From NCBI RefSeq assembly GCF_040954645.1, contig NC_092805.1:70107186-70171185 (forward strand): DNA of 64,000 nt, read 5' to 3'. Both the position numbers and the translations under genes were made by a program. This DNA comes from Diabrotica undecimpunctata (taxonomy: Eukaryota; Arthropoda; Insecta; Coleoptera; Chrysomelidae). Under the pieces are notes generated by a model. The model saw nothing but the letters and a program-made list of their open reading frames with translations. It did no database searches and was not told the DNA's origin. The number at the start of each line of letters is the position of its first letter. Within the stretch, counting starts at the first letter, position 1. Below are positions 34,549 through 45,948 of this stretch, one piece after another.

Positions 34549-34607
34549 ATTACTAACCATCTCTTTGTTAGCAATTCTGCAACTAGTTAGATTTTGTAAG
34601 TGGGCGA

Positions 34608-34690
34608 CGAAAAAATTAAAAAAAAAATAACACAAAAAAATAACACAAAAAAAAAATAATAACAAAAAAATAACACAAAAAAATAGAAAA
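34608..34690 (+). repeat. A-rich minisatellite
   Basis: Repeated AAAAAAATAACAC-like units of about 12-14 bases in the 3' UTR of Jockey C. Confidence 0.7.
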
Positions 34691-35102
34691 TAAAAGTTAA
34701 AAAAAAAACATACACTGCTCACACTTAACTTTTACACTACTAATACTTTAAGCATTGTTAATGTGAAGAAGGATGGGTTTTCTTTAAATTTCTGTAAAGT
34801 TTTTTTCTTTTTTTTTTGTTTATTTTTTTTTTAATTATTATAGTTAGAAAAAAAAATCGTCTGGCTAATTGGTCTTTACCAAAGCCATCTAATTAAATAA
34901 AAAAATGAAGTTCTGTCTTTTTAAATTACTGTAAACTCTATAATAAATTGTGATTTAATTTTTGTTACATTTACACACATGTACATAATACCATATTGTT
35001 GTAAGTCATGAATTTTAAAATGTATCTTATTTTCTCTATTTGTATCATAAACCTACCGCTAATAACCCTAGCGGTTGATGCGGATAAATAAAAATAAAAA
35101 AA

Positions 35103-35280
35103 ACTAAGAAACGATAAATTAAATGTTGTAGACACAGGTATGTGCAATACAAAAGAACTGTTTTTTATGTAAAATATTGAGGATTTTCATTTATAAATTT
35201 TTTAAACTCTGATATATTTTTTGGGTCTCTTTTATGTTTAAGTATTAAATTAAAATGTTATTTGAAACTAATTAAATTTC
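35103..35280. repeat. Dispersed repeat, copy A
   Basis: Matches 37506-37680 over about 170 bp (AACTAAG-AAC, TATTGAGGATTTT, TATTAAATTA). It begins exactly where the Jockey C A-tail ends. Confidence 0.65.
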
Positions 35281-35820
35281 AATAAGAGATGCAGGGCGTG
35301 TAAACAACGACAAACTTGTACTTTAGTTGTTAAAGATGTTCAAAATTTATCTACTCGTTCCGATAGTAAAAATATTTTATTAAGACCACTGTATTAATTT
35401 TTCTCTTTACTCGATTTATAGTTTTAATGCATAGTATATAAATTATTGCAACCACTGAATACACAGTTAGTGAAAAAATATTCATATTAATTAATTAATT
35501 AAATTAATGAATACTTTAAACGAATATGCAAGTAACGGTTGTCCGAGAATATTCAAAATCTAAATAAAATAACTATCTCTATTTTGCTGGAAAAATTAAC
35601 AAATTAGCAGATTAACTATTTTGGAGTGGAGTGTATTTTGAATGGATTTGTTAGTAATGTTTTTGTTGTTTTGATGATTAAAGGACATTTTATGTTTATG
35701 CTGTTAATATTGAACTAGTAGCAATTATTTGATGTGCGTTTTAAAACTACTTAAGTATTTACTTTTATCTGTATAACGACTTTAAACTGTATACGTGATT
35801 ACTGTTATTGAAAACAAAAA
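35281..35820. other. No gene recognised
   Basis: AT-rich spacer between the dispersed repeat and the Tc1-like relic. No ORF, RNA or repeat structure seen beyond short AT palindromes such as TTAATTAATTAA near 35490. Confidence 0.5.
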
Positions 35821-36968
35821 TGTCGTCCACTGATTCTGCTGATAAATTAGTTGAAAATACATAGAGTCTTTTTCGGAAACAAACTACAGTAAGTTTTCTT
35901 AGAGCTAAAGTAAAAGAAACAATTTGAAATGTATTTAAACAAGAAACAATAGAAAATCCCAGATTAGTGGTTAGAGATATTGTAAAAAAAGTGGCGAGAG
36001 AAGTTGGAGTTTGTGATCGAAGTGTATTTAGGATGATTAAAAGGAAATTGTTCTATGGGAAACAAAATACTTACCGTGGATAAGATTTTAAAGGAGGTAA
36101 ACGATGATCCTGACTTGCTAAATTTGACAAAAACCACATTTTATAGAATATTATTAAAAATAATTTTGAATATCATCGCAGGGGAAAAATCGCTCTTTTT
36201 ATTATACAGAGACGACATTGTGGTGTGGCGACGAAAATATATTCAACAGATAAGGACTTCTAGAGAAGAGAAGTGCAGAAGATATTATCTGGATGATACA
36301 TACTTGAACACTAGGCATATAAAATCTAAAATATGGGTGATACAGTAAAAATTTCCTACACAAGCTTTTTTGGGTGGATTACCAACGAGATTAAAAAATT
36401 CTTCAAGTAATTTATTACATCCTGCATATTTTAAATCCCAAAACTTACAAATACTTTAAATTTTTATGAAAAGGTAGTTTAGCTAGTAAAGTTTATCTAA
36501 AAAAAGCAATATGCAGAATTGGCTTCGTTCCAAAAATATAAAATGTGATCAAATGCTTAAAGCACAGCTTCTTTCAATCGTAAAAAAAAACATAAAAAAT
36601 TTTATGAAAAATATGTGATTGATAAAATGGCAAAACCCCAAAATAAACTGGTAGTGAGACTTTCTCCGTATCACTGTGGGTTAAACCCCATAGAACTTAT
36701 CTGGGCAAATATTAAAAATGATAGTGTAGGAAAAACCACCACCTTCAAATTCTCAGATGCCATAAATATATTTTATAATTCAATTTCATCAATTATACCA
36801 GAAATATGGAAGAACTTCAGTTTACATATTCAAGAAAAAGTAGAAAAAGAAATGTGGCGGCTGGAAAATATAATTGAAATACATTTTAAACCACTTGTTA
36901 TAAACGTTGATAATAGTGACACATTATCCAGTTTATCGGAATCATGTTTAAAAGTAGCAGAGATCTAA
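35821..36968 (+). pseudogene. Tc1/mariner (IS630)-like transposase relic
   Basis: Starts at ATG 35821 with a helix-turn-helix-like N-terminus broken by stops (RLVVRDIVKKVAREVGVCDRSV near 35965). The readable core 36055-36348 has DDIVVWRRKYIQQI and RYYLDDTYLNTRH, whose Asp is the first catalytic residue. The second Asp region falls in a decayed stretch (36350-36610). The third block is clear at 36615-36968: LSPYHCGLNPIELIWANIK, where the Glu is catalytic. Overall order and spacing match an IS630-related insect transposase of about 370 residues. Terminal inverted repeats were not identified. Confidence 0.78.
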
Positions 36969-37353
36969 ATCTCTGCCATATATTTACACCGAACTTAAAC
37001 CAAATTAAACTTTAAATATTTAAATTTTTTGGAATCGTAAAAACGACTATTACAAAAATTATAAAAAAAAACTTATAATTTTTAAAACACCGTGTATATA
37101 AATTTGTTTGGTCGTTTTTAAAATAAAAAAAATAATTTCTTGTTTTTTTTTCGTCCTCTATAAATGGTTCCTATTGTCGGATATTAACTAAAAATAATTA
37201 GGTTCTTTGTCTAGCATTTTTGCAAAATTAAAATATAAATTTCGTATTTTACAAGATAATACTTCTGGCCAAATGAAAAGATAATCGTAAATGCGGTCCT
37301 GTTGGAGGCCTATACGTGCTAATGTTTACGTCCCCTGTATCGCTTATTGAAAC

Positions 37354-37680
37354 TTAGTATAGATATATTGGTAATACATATCTGTATGTGTTTGGATTTA
37401 GTAGGAGGTTCTCTAATTCTACAGAGTGAAAGTATAACAAAGTACAAAACCAACTATACCATTGTGACAATAGCTTATGTAATTTTAAAATAAACTAAAT
37501 CATTCAACTAAGGAACAATAAATCAAATATTAGGGGCAAGCAGAAATAGGAGAGTTGCATTACAACATAACTGTATTTTTATAAAATATTGAGGATTTTT
37601 GTTTAAGATTTTTTAAATTTGGATATTTTTTTTAGGTTTCTTATATATGTTTAGGTATTAAATTATAATAAGCAAGATAA
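37354..37680. repeat. Dispersed repeat, copy B (longest)
   Basis: The left part (37370-37485) matches copy C at 19062-19165; the right part (37506-37680) matches copy A at 35103-35270. It links the two shorter copies into one unit of at least 330 bp. Confidence 0.65.
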
Positions 37681-38099
37681 TTTAAATATTTTTGATTTAT
37701 ATTACTTTGGCTAGGTGAGACCCTTAAAATAATATCTGTGACTTGAAAAGCAGAAGAAAGTATTTTTAAATCGATAATTTAAAATCTCATAGAAAATTAC
37801 TGAAATGATCTTGGAGATGACTTTATCGATGAATGCTTCTATTTTAAAGCATACTGGTGACAAGTTTGAAGATACTTCGTTGATAGGCATTTCAGCTTAC
37901 CTTAGGTACCGTTCTCTGAAAGATATCTACTCGTATATTGACATGCTATTAAGAATATGTCTTCCTATTCCGGCTACAAACTGATCTGTGAAAAAATTTT
38001 TTCTTGCTTAAAGAGGGCGAAAAACTATTTGAGATCAAACAGGGTAATGTTTATGGTTATGGTAGATCAAGGCAACTTATTTGTAAGCCTTTCAGACAC
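37681..38099. other. No gene recognised
   Basis: Mixed-composition DNA without ORF or clear repeat between the dispersed repeat and the 3' UTR of the minus-strand non-LTR element. Confidence 0.5.
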
Positions 38100-38371
38100 C
38101 TAGACCTTCAAAGACAGATCCATTGCATCAGCTTTACCATATGGACTAGACCCATAGGACCTAGTCTTCAGCATTTCTGAACCCCAGGCACTGCTCCAGG
38201 CTTTGATATCTGCTATAATCACCAGGGGCTTTAAATCTGAACTCTTCCTGCCGTTACGAGTGTCTAATCCTTTAGTTACCTTGTGGCCTCACAGCAAGTC
38301 ACATATCTTTTTAAGGGTAACTCAGTCATTTAGTTCGGTTGCATAAAGGCCGAACTAAGGATCTGCCACCT

Positions 38372-39071
38372 CTAATAGGCCAGTGCCGTGTGAGACACCA
38401 GGAAATATGAGGAGGTTTTCTCCTTCTCATTATATAGATGGCACCGTGGGTCATTCGCTACTCCAAGTAGATAAAGATACTGCCTAGGTCTACAGTGGTT
38501 TGTAAACATAATGACCACCAGCGAGAGAGAGAGAGAGAGAGAGAGTGAGAGAGAGCATATTCTACGGTTTAGAAGGGAAATTTGGATTGAAAGACTTTTG
38601 AATCGCTCCACTTTGTGGTACTTTTTCAAATTGCCCAGTAGTCCTAGAACATCCGCAGAAGAAGCTCTTTGAGACTGTCCCAACCATTAGTAAAGGGTAC
38701 CCTAATCACCGATTCAAGTTCCACAGGCAGAGTGGATGAGTACTGTCTTACCATTAGAACGTCAGCCGTTCGTTCCCTTCCACCCTGTGTTTTCCAGTAT
38801 CCATACTGAGTTAATCATATTGGTTAATGCAACATCAGCATTAACTAACTCTCATGCACTCAAGAACCAACTTAGAGATGGTTCGGCCTGAGCAAGGGTT
38901 ATCTCCTAGGCAAATAATAGGATGCTGATCTGATGCATGGGAGCCGAGAACCTGGCCAGATTCAAATCCGACTCCACCAAATATTTCAGCACCTGCCCGC
39001 TTGTTCATTCTGGACCCATCCTTAAACCATGTGAGCACTCTTCGACTTATCAGGGTAGGCTTTCGTTCCAT
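38372..39071 (-). pseudogene. RNase H and C-terminal Cys domain of minus-strand non-LTR element
   Basis: RNase H start: TWFKDGSRMNKRAGAEIFGG near 39030, a degenerate form of the WFTDGSK motif with the first catalytic Asp. The central part lies in decayed sequence with a GA microsatellite (38522-38555). The C-terminal cysteine region reads CRPRQYLYLLGVANDPRCHLYNE near 38500, followed by a rest of the His/Cys cluster (LVSHTALA). Confidence 0.75.
38522..38555 (+). repeat. GA microsatellite
   Basis: About 17 GA units with one interruption (GTGA). Confidence 0.9.
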
Positions 39072-39084
39072 ACACTCATCCCGG

Positions 39085-40169
39085 TCAGGGAATTAAAGTA
39101 AGATAAAAACTCAAATTGGGGGGCAATTTTCCTGTACCATAGAGGGCACAGGACAACAATCGAGGGCTGTGTTCAGATGTCTCAATATCCCATCCGACCA
39201 TTAATTCCCAACCAGTATCCACAGAACAGAACCACAGCAGTCTTCTCGGGATTAACCTGGAGTACCTGCTCCCGGCACCACACCTCAACGAGCTCGAGGC
39301 TCACCTGGAGAGTTGGTGCAGCCGTTCCCTGGGAGAGCCCCTCAACCAGTATAACTCCATCATCGGCCTAGGCACCATAACAAGAGGGATAAAACCCCAA
39401 CCTGACGGCAACCACGAGATGCCGACAGCCGAACGCAACAACCTTTACGCAGATATCTGTCTCTGAGGAAACAGGGCCCAGATCCACCTGACCAAGCTGC
39501 AGCCAACCCCATGCTTTTTCGCAGCATTACACATGGAATTATTGAAAGTAGCGTAACTAAAGGCGCCCTCAATATCCATAAAGATACCCAGGATGTATTG
39601 TTTCCGATCTAACACCCGCTCCACGCTGTAGACAAGGTGATGCAGGGCCGTCTTAGACTTCCCAGCCTGATAGGCATATTAACGTGCATGCAAAGGGCTG
39701 TCCCTAGTGCTCTATCACGTATGAATCGATCTACGAGTCTTTTTAAAGCATTGAAAAGCACTGATGAGAGACATAATTGTTCGGAACGATTTAGCAATGG
39801 TCAAATTGGGTTTACCCGGTTTTGGAATAAATACGACCCTAGTCTTCCTTTATGGTAAAGGAATATACCCTATCGCAAGATAGTCCCTAAATATCCTGAC
39901 CAGTGTGGGGGCAATAAGGTACAGTCTGTGCTATATCAGAGCGTAATGCCGTCCCCGCCTGGTGACTTAAAGGGGGCGAAACCCCTAACAACACAGCACA
40001 CCTTCATATACGATACTACCTTCTTCGCCATCCAAAAATCCCCCATTCGCGCAAGAGTAATCGTAGCTAGGGCAGTATTATCATCTGGGAAGTGAGCGTC
40101 CAAGAGAGTACTTAGGGCCTCCTCGTTAGTGAAGGATAGACTTCTACTGGAAAGACGCACCTGACCCAC
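39085..40169 (-). pseudogene. RT of minus-strand non-LTR element
   Basis: Reverse transcriptase in pieces. Start of RT near 39960-40000 (FAPFKSPGGDGI); FKAFEKLVDRFIR near 39710; the A box as FMDIEGAFSYATFNNS near 39550-39590; the catalytic box as ADDGVILVEG near 39345-39375 with a stop just before it; then LQVNPEKTAVVLF near 39240. Motif order and the ADDG catalytic variant suggest a Jockey/I-group element rather than RTE. Confidence 0.75.
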
Positions 40170-40521
40170 GCCAGAAGTCGGGTCTTTGGAGAGAGCATGA
40201 AGCTTAGCTGCAGCTTAGGGTTCCGGATAAGTGATTCAAGGAGATCTCTATTTCCTCAGCTCCTGCTTGATACGTGGGAAGACCCACGAGGTTATGGCTC
40301 ACCAATTTGAAACTTTACCTTTACTTTCACGAGGTCTCACAAACAGTCCTGTGGCAGCCAGGTGAATAAATTATGAGTTAGTTGGGGTCGTTACAGTGAA
40401 GCACCAGAAGTCCGCATATTTGTCCTCTATACACCCAGGACTCCTGGATGAAGGCTATTCCGGCTGACAGTTCAAACAGTCTTCTCAGGAGTACATCTGA
40501 GGCTGTCTTAACTCAGATAAG

Positions 40522-40606
40522 ATTGGCGTTAATAACCACAATGGTTTGTATCATCCAAGCCAAGTTGGCTTGGATGATATAAACCATTGTGGTAATTAAC
40601 GCCAAT
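40522..40606. repeat. 85-bp near-perfect palindrome
   Basis: Arms 40522-40563 and 40565-40606 (42 bp each) around a single central base at 40564. They pair with only two mismatches and no gaps. It lies inside the decayed minus-strand non-LTR element and would form a long cruciform or hairpin. Confidence 0.95.
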
Positions 40607-40816
40607 TACCCAGGAGAGGAAGAGGGTTTCCGCTCACCCAAACCCTCATTCCCTCCTCTTGAGCACTCCGGACTAGAGAGAGGGACTCTCTCGACCCGCC
40701 ATCTCAACAGCAGGTGGCTTAGACGTGAAACTTTCTGTAATTAAGCTCTCCGTCTGTACAACCTGCTCTGGCTCTACTACGAAGAGAGAAGCCGCCTTGA
40801 CTACTGAATCTATCGC

Positions 40817-41300
40817 CTAAAAATCCGTCTCCACGAGCCTTTGTTGGCGCTTGAGGACAGTAACATTGGCCTTAACCGTCTTAATGTAAAGTCGGAAACG
40901 CCTAGTCTTCAGAAAGTTAAGAGTGTCAGGATCCATCTTTAGAATCAGGTGTAGGGAGCTCTCCTCGTCACGTCGGTTTAAGCCCTCCACCAACATGTAG
41001 AGAGCCCTAGATTTAGTACTTCCAGGTTGATCAACGTATCGCTGGTCGTCTGATGATGTCGCCCCGGAATATATATAGAGGCGCCAGTGAGTCGTACAGG
41101 AGAAACCTCTGTCACGGCAAGCCGCACCCCCTCCCAGGATTGGATTCGGTCGATTATTCCCAAGAGCCAGTCGAGCGAGGCCTGGTCGACAGCTATTATC
41201 ATCAACCAACCTCTTTCCAGATACTTATTGAGCCTTGGAAAGGCAACCCCCCTGAGGGCCGCCCCAATAAGTCCCTTACAGCATCACCAAACTAGGAGCT
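40817..41300 (-). pseudogene. DUF4780-like ORF1 of minus-strand non-LTR element
   Basis: Two overlapping frames hold one domain: IIAVDQASLDWLLGIIDRI and WEGVRLAVTEV near 41110-41200, then ASIYIPG, then after a frameshift SLHLILKMDPDTLNFLKTR and RLYIKTVKANVTVL (about 40850-40960). The AVDQ / WEG / YIPG pattern is what I know as DUF4780, found in ORF1 proteins of insect non-LTR elements and presumed to bind nucleic acid. Confidence 0.65.
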
Positions 41301-41829
41301 CGTCCACTGTAAATAATGACGCCTGATGTCCTTCACGGGCAATCATGCAACGCACTCTATTCCCCTCCGCCGCTCAAACAAACGAGCATCTAGCAGTCCC
41401 GATGCCAGTGACGGTGCATGACCTAGTAATTTATCGCTCTCAGTATTTGGGAGTTGTTACTAGAGATCTAGGCCTATTCTTCGATGGGGGGGAGTATTAC
41501 TCCCCTAGGAGAATACACCTTTCGTGGCCCCGTCATGTGAGCCTTTCGTTTGATCCTCTTGACAAGTTTCAGACGTTGACTGAGCCTTGGGAACATTGCC
41601 GAACCCAGTCCCAACCCCATGTGTACCCGACGGCTATAAGCCGGTATTAAACCCATTACCACGAGCCACGTCCCGTGCCAACTTTTTTGCAGCCTCTGAC
41701 CTATTTCTTTTTTTATTCTTAACCTCTCAACACTTGTTTTTAGGTCTGAGAGATCCTGTCAGTGACACTTTTGGTAAAAAGTAGAAAGATTTTGAGTTGA
41801 TCGGGCAAGGTTTCTTTTTTTAACGGAAT

Positions 41830-42790
41830 AGGGTTTCGATGTTTCTGAATGCTTCTATTGATTTGGGTTTTGTGGTAGCCATTCTGCCGAATTGATTTTG
41901 GATGATCTGTGCTTATCTTCGCTAAGCCTTAGTGAATAGAAAACAAGAGTGTTGATACCTGAATTAAGCTGGGCAGGGTGATGATGTGACTGGGTATTGA
42001 GATAACGGTTTGTATGAGTGGGTTTCCGGTACATGGAATAGGAAAATCTCTGAGGTGGGCGATTCTTATTAAGAACATTAATGAATGGCAAAGACGCTTT
42101 AGACTCAACTTCCAATAAATACGGAGATATCTTCCATTCAGGTGGGAGAGAAAGAGATTCAATATGTATTTACCATAAGGCCAAATGGCAAACGTGTCAT
42201 CAAGGTACCGTAACCAACAGGTGGGTTTGAGATTTTATAAGACCAGGGCTATTGCTTCGAAATGTTTTATGTAGATATCAGCCGCTACAGGAGAGAGAAA
42301 GGATCCCATTGGGACACCTTTGAATTGACGATAAAAATGATTTGAAATAAAATGTATGTATTAGACATGCAGTGTTTTATAAGAGATAATGTAAGTTCTT
42401 TTAGGGCACGTCTTTCTGAAAGACTGATATTTGAAGGTGAGAGTTTTGAAGTACGAAGAATTCTGGCGACATCTTGTCTAGCAAATTCGGCTTAGTCGGA
42501 AGGAAGATGAGAGTATCTTCTTCAACTTGACAAATAATTTGCTCAGTTGGGATAAAAAGAGAAGTAACAGAAAAAGTGAAGCATTTTGACAGATCTTTAA
42601 TAGCTGAATCGGATATATGAATATCTGAGTAATTGTGTGCAATAGTAGAAGGTTGTTGATTCGAAAAAGGATGTGACTTTGGCAACAGCTAAGTTGATCC
42701 AATTTGCGTTTCTGGGTTTCCCAGTTGTTGTCAGCAATGTGTTGGGCTTTTTGGTGAGAAAGACGATCGAAAGCGTCCATGATACAGGAT
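41830..42790 (-). pseudogene. Penelope-like retroelement, RT fragment
   Basis: Minus strand, several frames. Near 42240-42320 GVPMGSFLSPVAADIYIKHFE precedes a catalytic box RYLDDTFAIWP near 42180-42215. Then FLSHLNG and LPFINVL near 42060-42160, followed by the diagnostic VYRKPTHTNRYLN type motif and SHHHPAQ near 41970-42060. Upstream, FDRLSHQKAQHIADNNW near 42730 and IKDLSKCFTFSV near 42590 belong to the N-terminal region. No GIY-YIG endonuclease is seen downstream of RT; the copy ends near 41830. Confidence 0.8.
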
Positions 42791-42799
42791 AGATATTGT

Positions 42800-44720
42800 G
42801 AGAGTGGATGTCATTGTAGGTTTTAAAAAATTGGGAATTTGTTGTGTCTAAGTTGCATTTAGTGGAATGAATTGAATTTCGAAGAAACTAAAAACCAGTT
42901 GTAAGAATTTTGGAAATGTAAGAAGATTTATTTTGATGTTTAATTTGAAGAGATTCCGAAAGAGACACGATATAAAGAAACCAAGGTCGCAGAGAAGAAG
43001 GTATTTGCGTGTAAGCTGATTAGAAAAATATTTAAATATATGTAAGAATAAAGGATTCACTTCGTAAAGGAGAATGAAATGTTCGGATAAATTTCCACGG
43101 TCAGGTAAAATTAAAATTACCAAGTATCGGAAAGAATCAAGAGGGATATGGTTCCGTTCGAGTTTGTTGTCTCAATCTGCTTTTAAATTCTTAACGCGGT
43201 GCTTCCCAAGAAGCAACGACTGTCAAAATCAATATGAAGTAGTGAAAAACAATCGAATGGGTTGAAATCCCGTTTACACTATAACTATATTACCTCATTT
43301 AGATAAGAGGAAAAAAAAACAAGTTTAACTAACTATTCCATATATTAGCGGAAATGTTATGTTTTGTATTTACAAAACAGCGTCAGTCTGTATCTGTAAA
43401 AACAAAGCTGCTCTTAAAAGGAAAAATAGTTCTGTCAAATTAAAATGGGAATGCCAATTAAAAAACGGCGTTTTAAGATAGAGTGAAAAAGAGATAATTA
43501 ATGTAAAAGGAGACTTACATGTAAAGTAATACAATTCCGTTGGTAAACAAAGCAACCTAGTTTTACAAAAAAATGGTCATGAAAATCAAAAATTCACTTT
43601 AGAATTTAGAACACTAAAGCGTGAAAGAGCCGCCTGGCAATTATTTAATTATTTACAACATAATTATTAACAAATGGTCACACGAAGCACATGTCACATG
43701 CTCACAAGTGTTAAATCAAAATCATTGTAGGGAAAACACAAAACTTTAAAATTTGTAAAAAATTATTATATGAACAATTATTATTTACTTTTTTGATTTA
43801 AAAATTAAAATTTAAGGCATGTTTTATGATATTAATTGCCAGCCACCCTTAACGCAATCCAACAGGTTAAAAGCGAAAACTGCGTAGAAAAGAAACCAAC
43901 AAATTCAACAGGTGGGGAGAGATGACAGATGACACGAAAATTTAAAATAGATAGTGTATACAATACGGACAACTCACTGTAAATGGATGTAATTATTTGA
44001 TGTATGTTAAAAAGAACTAATATTACCAATTTGAATTTGAAAAAAAACCCAATGTAATTAAAATACAAAGATAAAATTAAGAATAAGTATAGAAAATGGC
44101 AGAACGTAGTCCGTCCAGGTTTATATGAACAATATGGTTAGGGGTTATTATTATGTAATATTTTATAAAAATTATATGTAATCAATCTAGTCAATTTGAG
44201 AAAACACTAAAGTTATTTACGGTTGAAAAATATGGCACATCTTCATAAAATGCGTAACAATTCATCTATTTAAGATAGTTAATAATATCAAACAACAAAA
44301 AAAATATTTTGCCGTCTGGTATAGGATGATGAAACTCATCTCGGATATAAAAAGTTTACAGAAATTTATATCTGATACAAAGTGGGTGACAATCACGAAT
44401 AAGTGACAGCTGTGATGAGAAAGCTAAACTGGCAAATAAGGAAAACATGATCTCATCAATTGTTTAAGCTCCTCAACAGTTATGAAAAAATGGAACGGAA
44501 AAAAGTTCTAGCAAATGTATCAAATTCTCAAAACCGCAGGTATAACAGTTGATTATTTGCCAAGTAAAATAAGATAACGATAAATTTCACTGAGATGGTC
44601 AATATCATTTCGCCTGTTCATAGTTGCAGGTTGTTTAAAAATGTGACACAAGAAAATGTTATAAGCGGGTTTTGGATCACTTTTCAAGATAGTGGCTTAG
44701 CAGAATGCAAGCTTACGTGT
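42800..44720. other. No gene recognised
   Basis: 42800-43270 may be further decayed Penelope sequence (minus-strand open stretch 42848-43123 without a recognised motif). 43270-44720 is AT-rich with no ORF above about 80 codons that has any protein-like motif. Confidence 0.45.
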
Positions 44721-44871
44721 CCTCGTGTCTCTAGGCCACGCCCTCGGCCAATGGTGACGTAGCAACACCCCCTCGTGTCTCTAGGCCACGCCCTTGACCA
44801 ATGGTGACGTAGGAACACCCCCTCGTGTCTCGAGGAAACGCTTCTCGACCAATGGTGGCATAGAAATGCCC
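44721..44871 (+). repeat. Three tandem 50-bp GC-rich repeats with promoter-like boxes
   Basis: Units 44721-44770, 44771-44820 and 44821-44871. Units 1 and 2 differ at three bases; unit 3 is more diverged. Each has CCAATGG (CCAAT box) followed by TGACGT or a derivative, and units 1-2 have GGCCACGCCC (a GC/KLF-type box). They directly precede the 5' end of Jockey D at about 44880. Confidence 0.85.
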
Positions 44872-44879
44872 ACAAGTAA

Positions 44880-45570
44880 ACACAGTTATCTTCTGTTTGG
44901 ACATACCCAAACACAGTGCAAAGGTAACGAGAAGTGCAAAAACTGTGGAACAAACCACGAACAATTAGATGATTCATTAATTATTTCTTGCATGCAATTA
45001 TGTTATTTTTGCAAATCCAATTCTCATAATGCTACAAGCAGGGAATGCCCAGAGTACGAGAGACAAAGAAATATTAAACAATCCATGGTATTTAATATTA
45101 TTTCATTCTATGAATCAAATCTTCTCCATCCAAAATCGTACCCAACTTATCATCAGAACTCAAACAACTCCTTCCATCAGAATAGAAGGGAATTTCCCTC
45201 CCTACCAGTTAAAACTTCATCCAAAGATAATCAAATAGATATCTCCCACCGAAGATTAGTTACACTTGTAGCTAATAATAACAAAAAAAGACCCTACAGT
45301 AAAGTGGTTACTCAACCAAACATGAAAAACACAACTTCAACAGATCCGATAGCCCATAAAAGATTACTCTCCTGCCCCGATGGAAGAAACCCCTATACAT
45401 CAGAGAGTGGAATAATATTCAAATTTAACAGTCAAAAATCAGAAAATCAAAAAAACATTCCCACCTGCTCAAATCAGGATAACACAGATCAAAGTTCCTC
45501 CACAAAAGCGGAATTAAACAAAGTAGAATATCTATATAGGTACTTATTTTTTAAAATCTTTATCGCCTAA
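44880..45570 (+). pseudogene. Jockey-like element D, ORF1 C-terminal half
   Basis: Starts in the first CCHC knuckle (LLFGHTQTQC), continues with CKNCGTNHEQL and CYFCKSNSHNATSREC, the three-knuckle array of Jockey ORF1 proteins. A polar tail follows with the ORF1 C-terminal pattern YSKVVTQPN. The upstream codons of this frame (44794-44879) are only the GC-rich tandem repeats read through and are not protein. Role: RNA binding in the retrotransposition particle. Confidence 0.78.
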
Positions 45571-45783
45571 TGCAAAACATATGGCATGTAATATACTTAA
45601 TAGTTATTTTGACTTGTCTGCCTCTTACCAAGATGCAGACAGGCCAAAAAACCTATAAAACTTGTATATTAAAAAAACATACTTCATTAACTAAATTTAT
45701 TGAACACAAAATTAAACACATTATAATAAAATTCACTAATATACTAATATAACATACTAATTCAATATCATTCATATTCATAT

Positions 45784-45786
<3 letters not shown>

Positions 45787-45872
<86 letters not shown>
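45787..45872 (+). repeat. TA microsatellite 1
   Basis: About 43 uninterrupted TA units between ORF1 and ORF2 of Jockey D. Confidence 0.97.
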
Positions 45873-45876
<4 letters not shown>

Positions 45877-45948
45877 CTTGGTTAATGGTTACATTCTCTT
45901 CTCTTGATATTATATACACTTAAAATTAAATTCTTTTACATTCAATAA

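Larger units (their letters stand above)
30300..35104 (+). mobile_element. Jockey-like element C with MITE insertion
   Basis: Starts shortly before 30360 and ends in an A-rich tail at about 35075-35104. It includes ORF1, the decayed ORF2, a 390-bp MITE (33544-33933) and an A-rich 3' UTR with a minisatellite of ATAACACAAAAAA-like units (34608-34690). The A tail abuts a copy of a dispersed repeat at 35103, which suggests the element inserted into that repeat. Confidence 0.8.
38100..41700 (-). mobile_element. Non-LTR retrotransposon with DUF4780-like ORF1, decayed
   Basis: Minus-strand relic that is markedly more GC-rich than its surroundings, which makes its limits visible. Reading leftward it has an ORF1 remnant, RT, RNase H and a terminal Cys motif, then a 3' UTR to about 38100. 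The endonuclease appears deleted. Many frameshifts. An 85-bp palindrome (40522-40606) lies between ORF1 and RT. Confidence 0.75.

Noticed and set aside
41053..41650. Plus-strand ORFs in the GC-rich block
   Set aside because: Antisense shadows of the minus-strand ORF1 with its DUF4780-like motifs; no protein-like pattern of their own.
44794..44879. N-terminal extension of Jockey D ORF1
   Set aside because: It is a translation of the 50-bp GC-rich tandem repeats; protein motifs begin only at about 44880.
45653..45919. Minus-strand ORF with long Ile-Tyr repeat
   Set aside because: Translation of the TA microsatellite.
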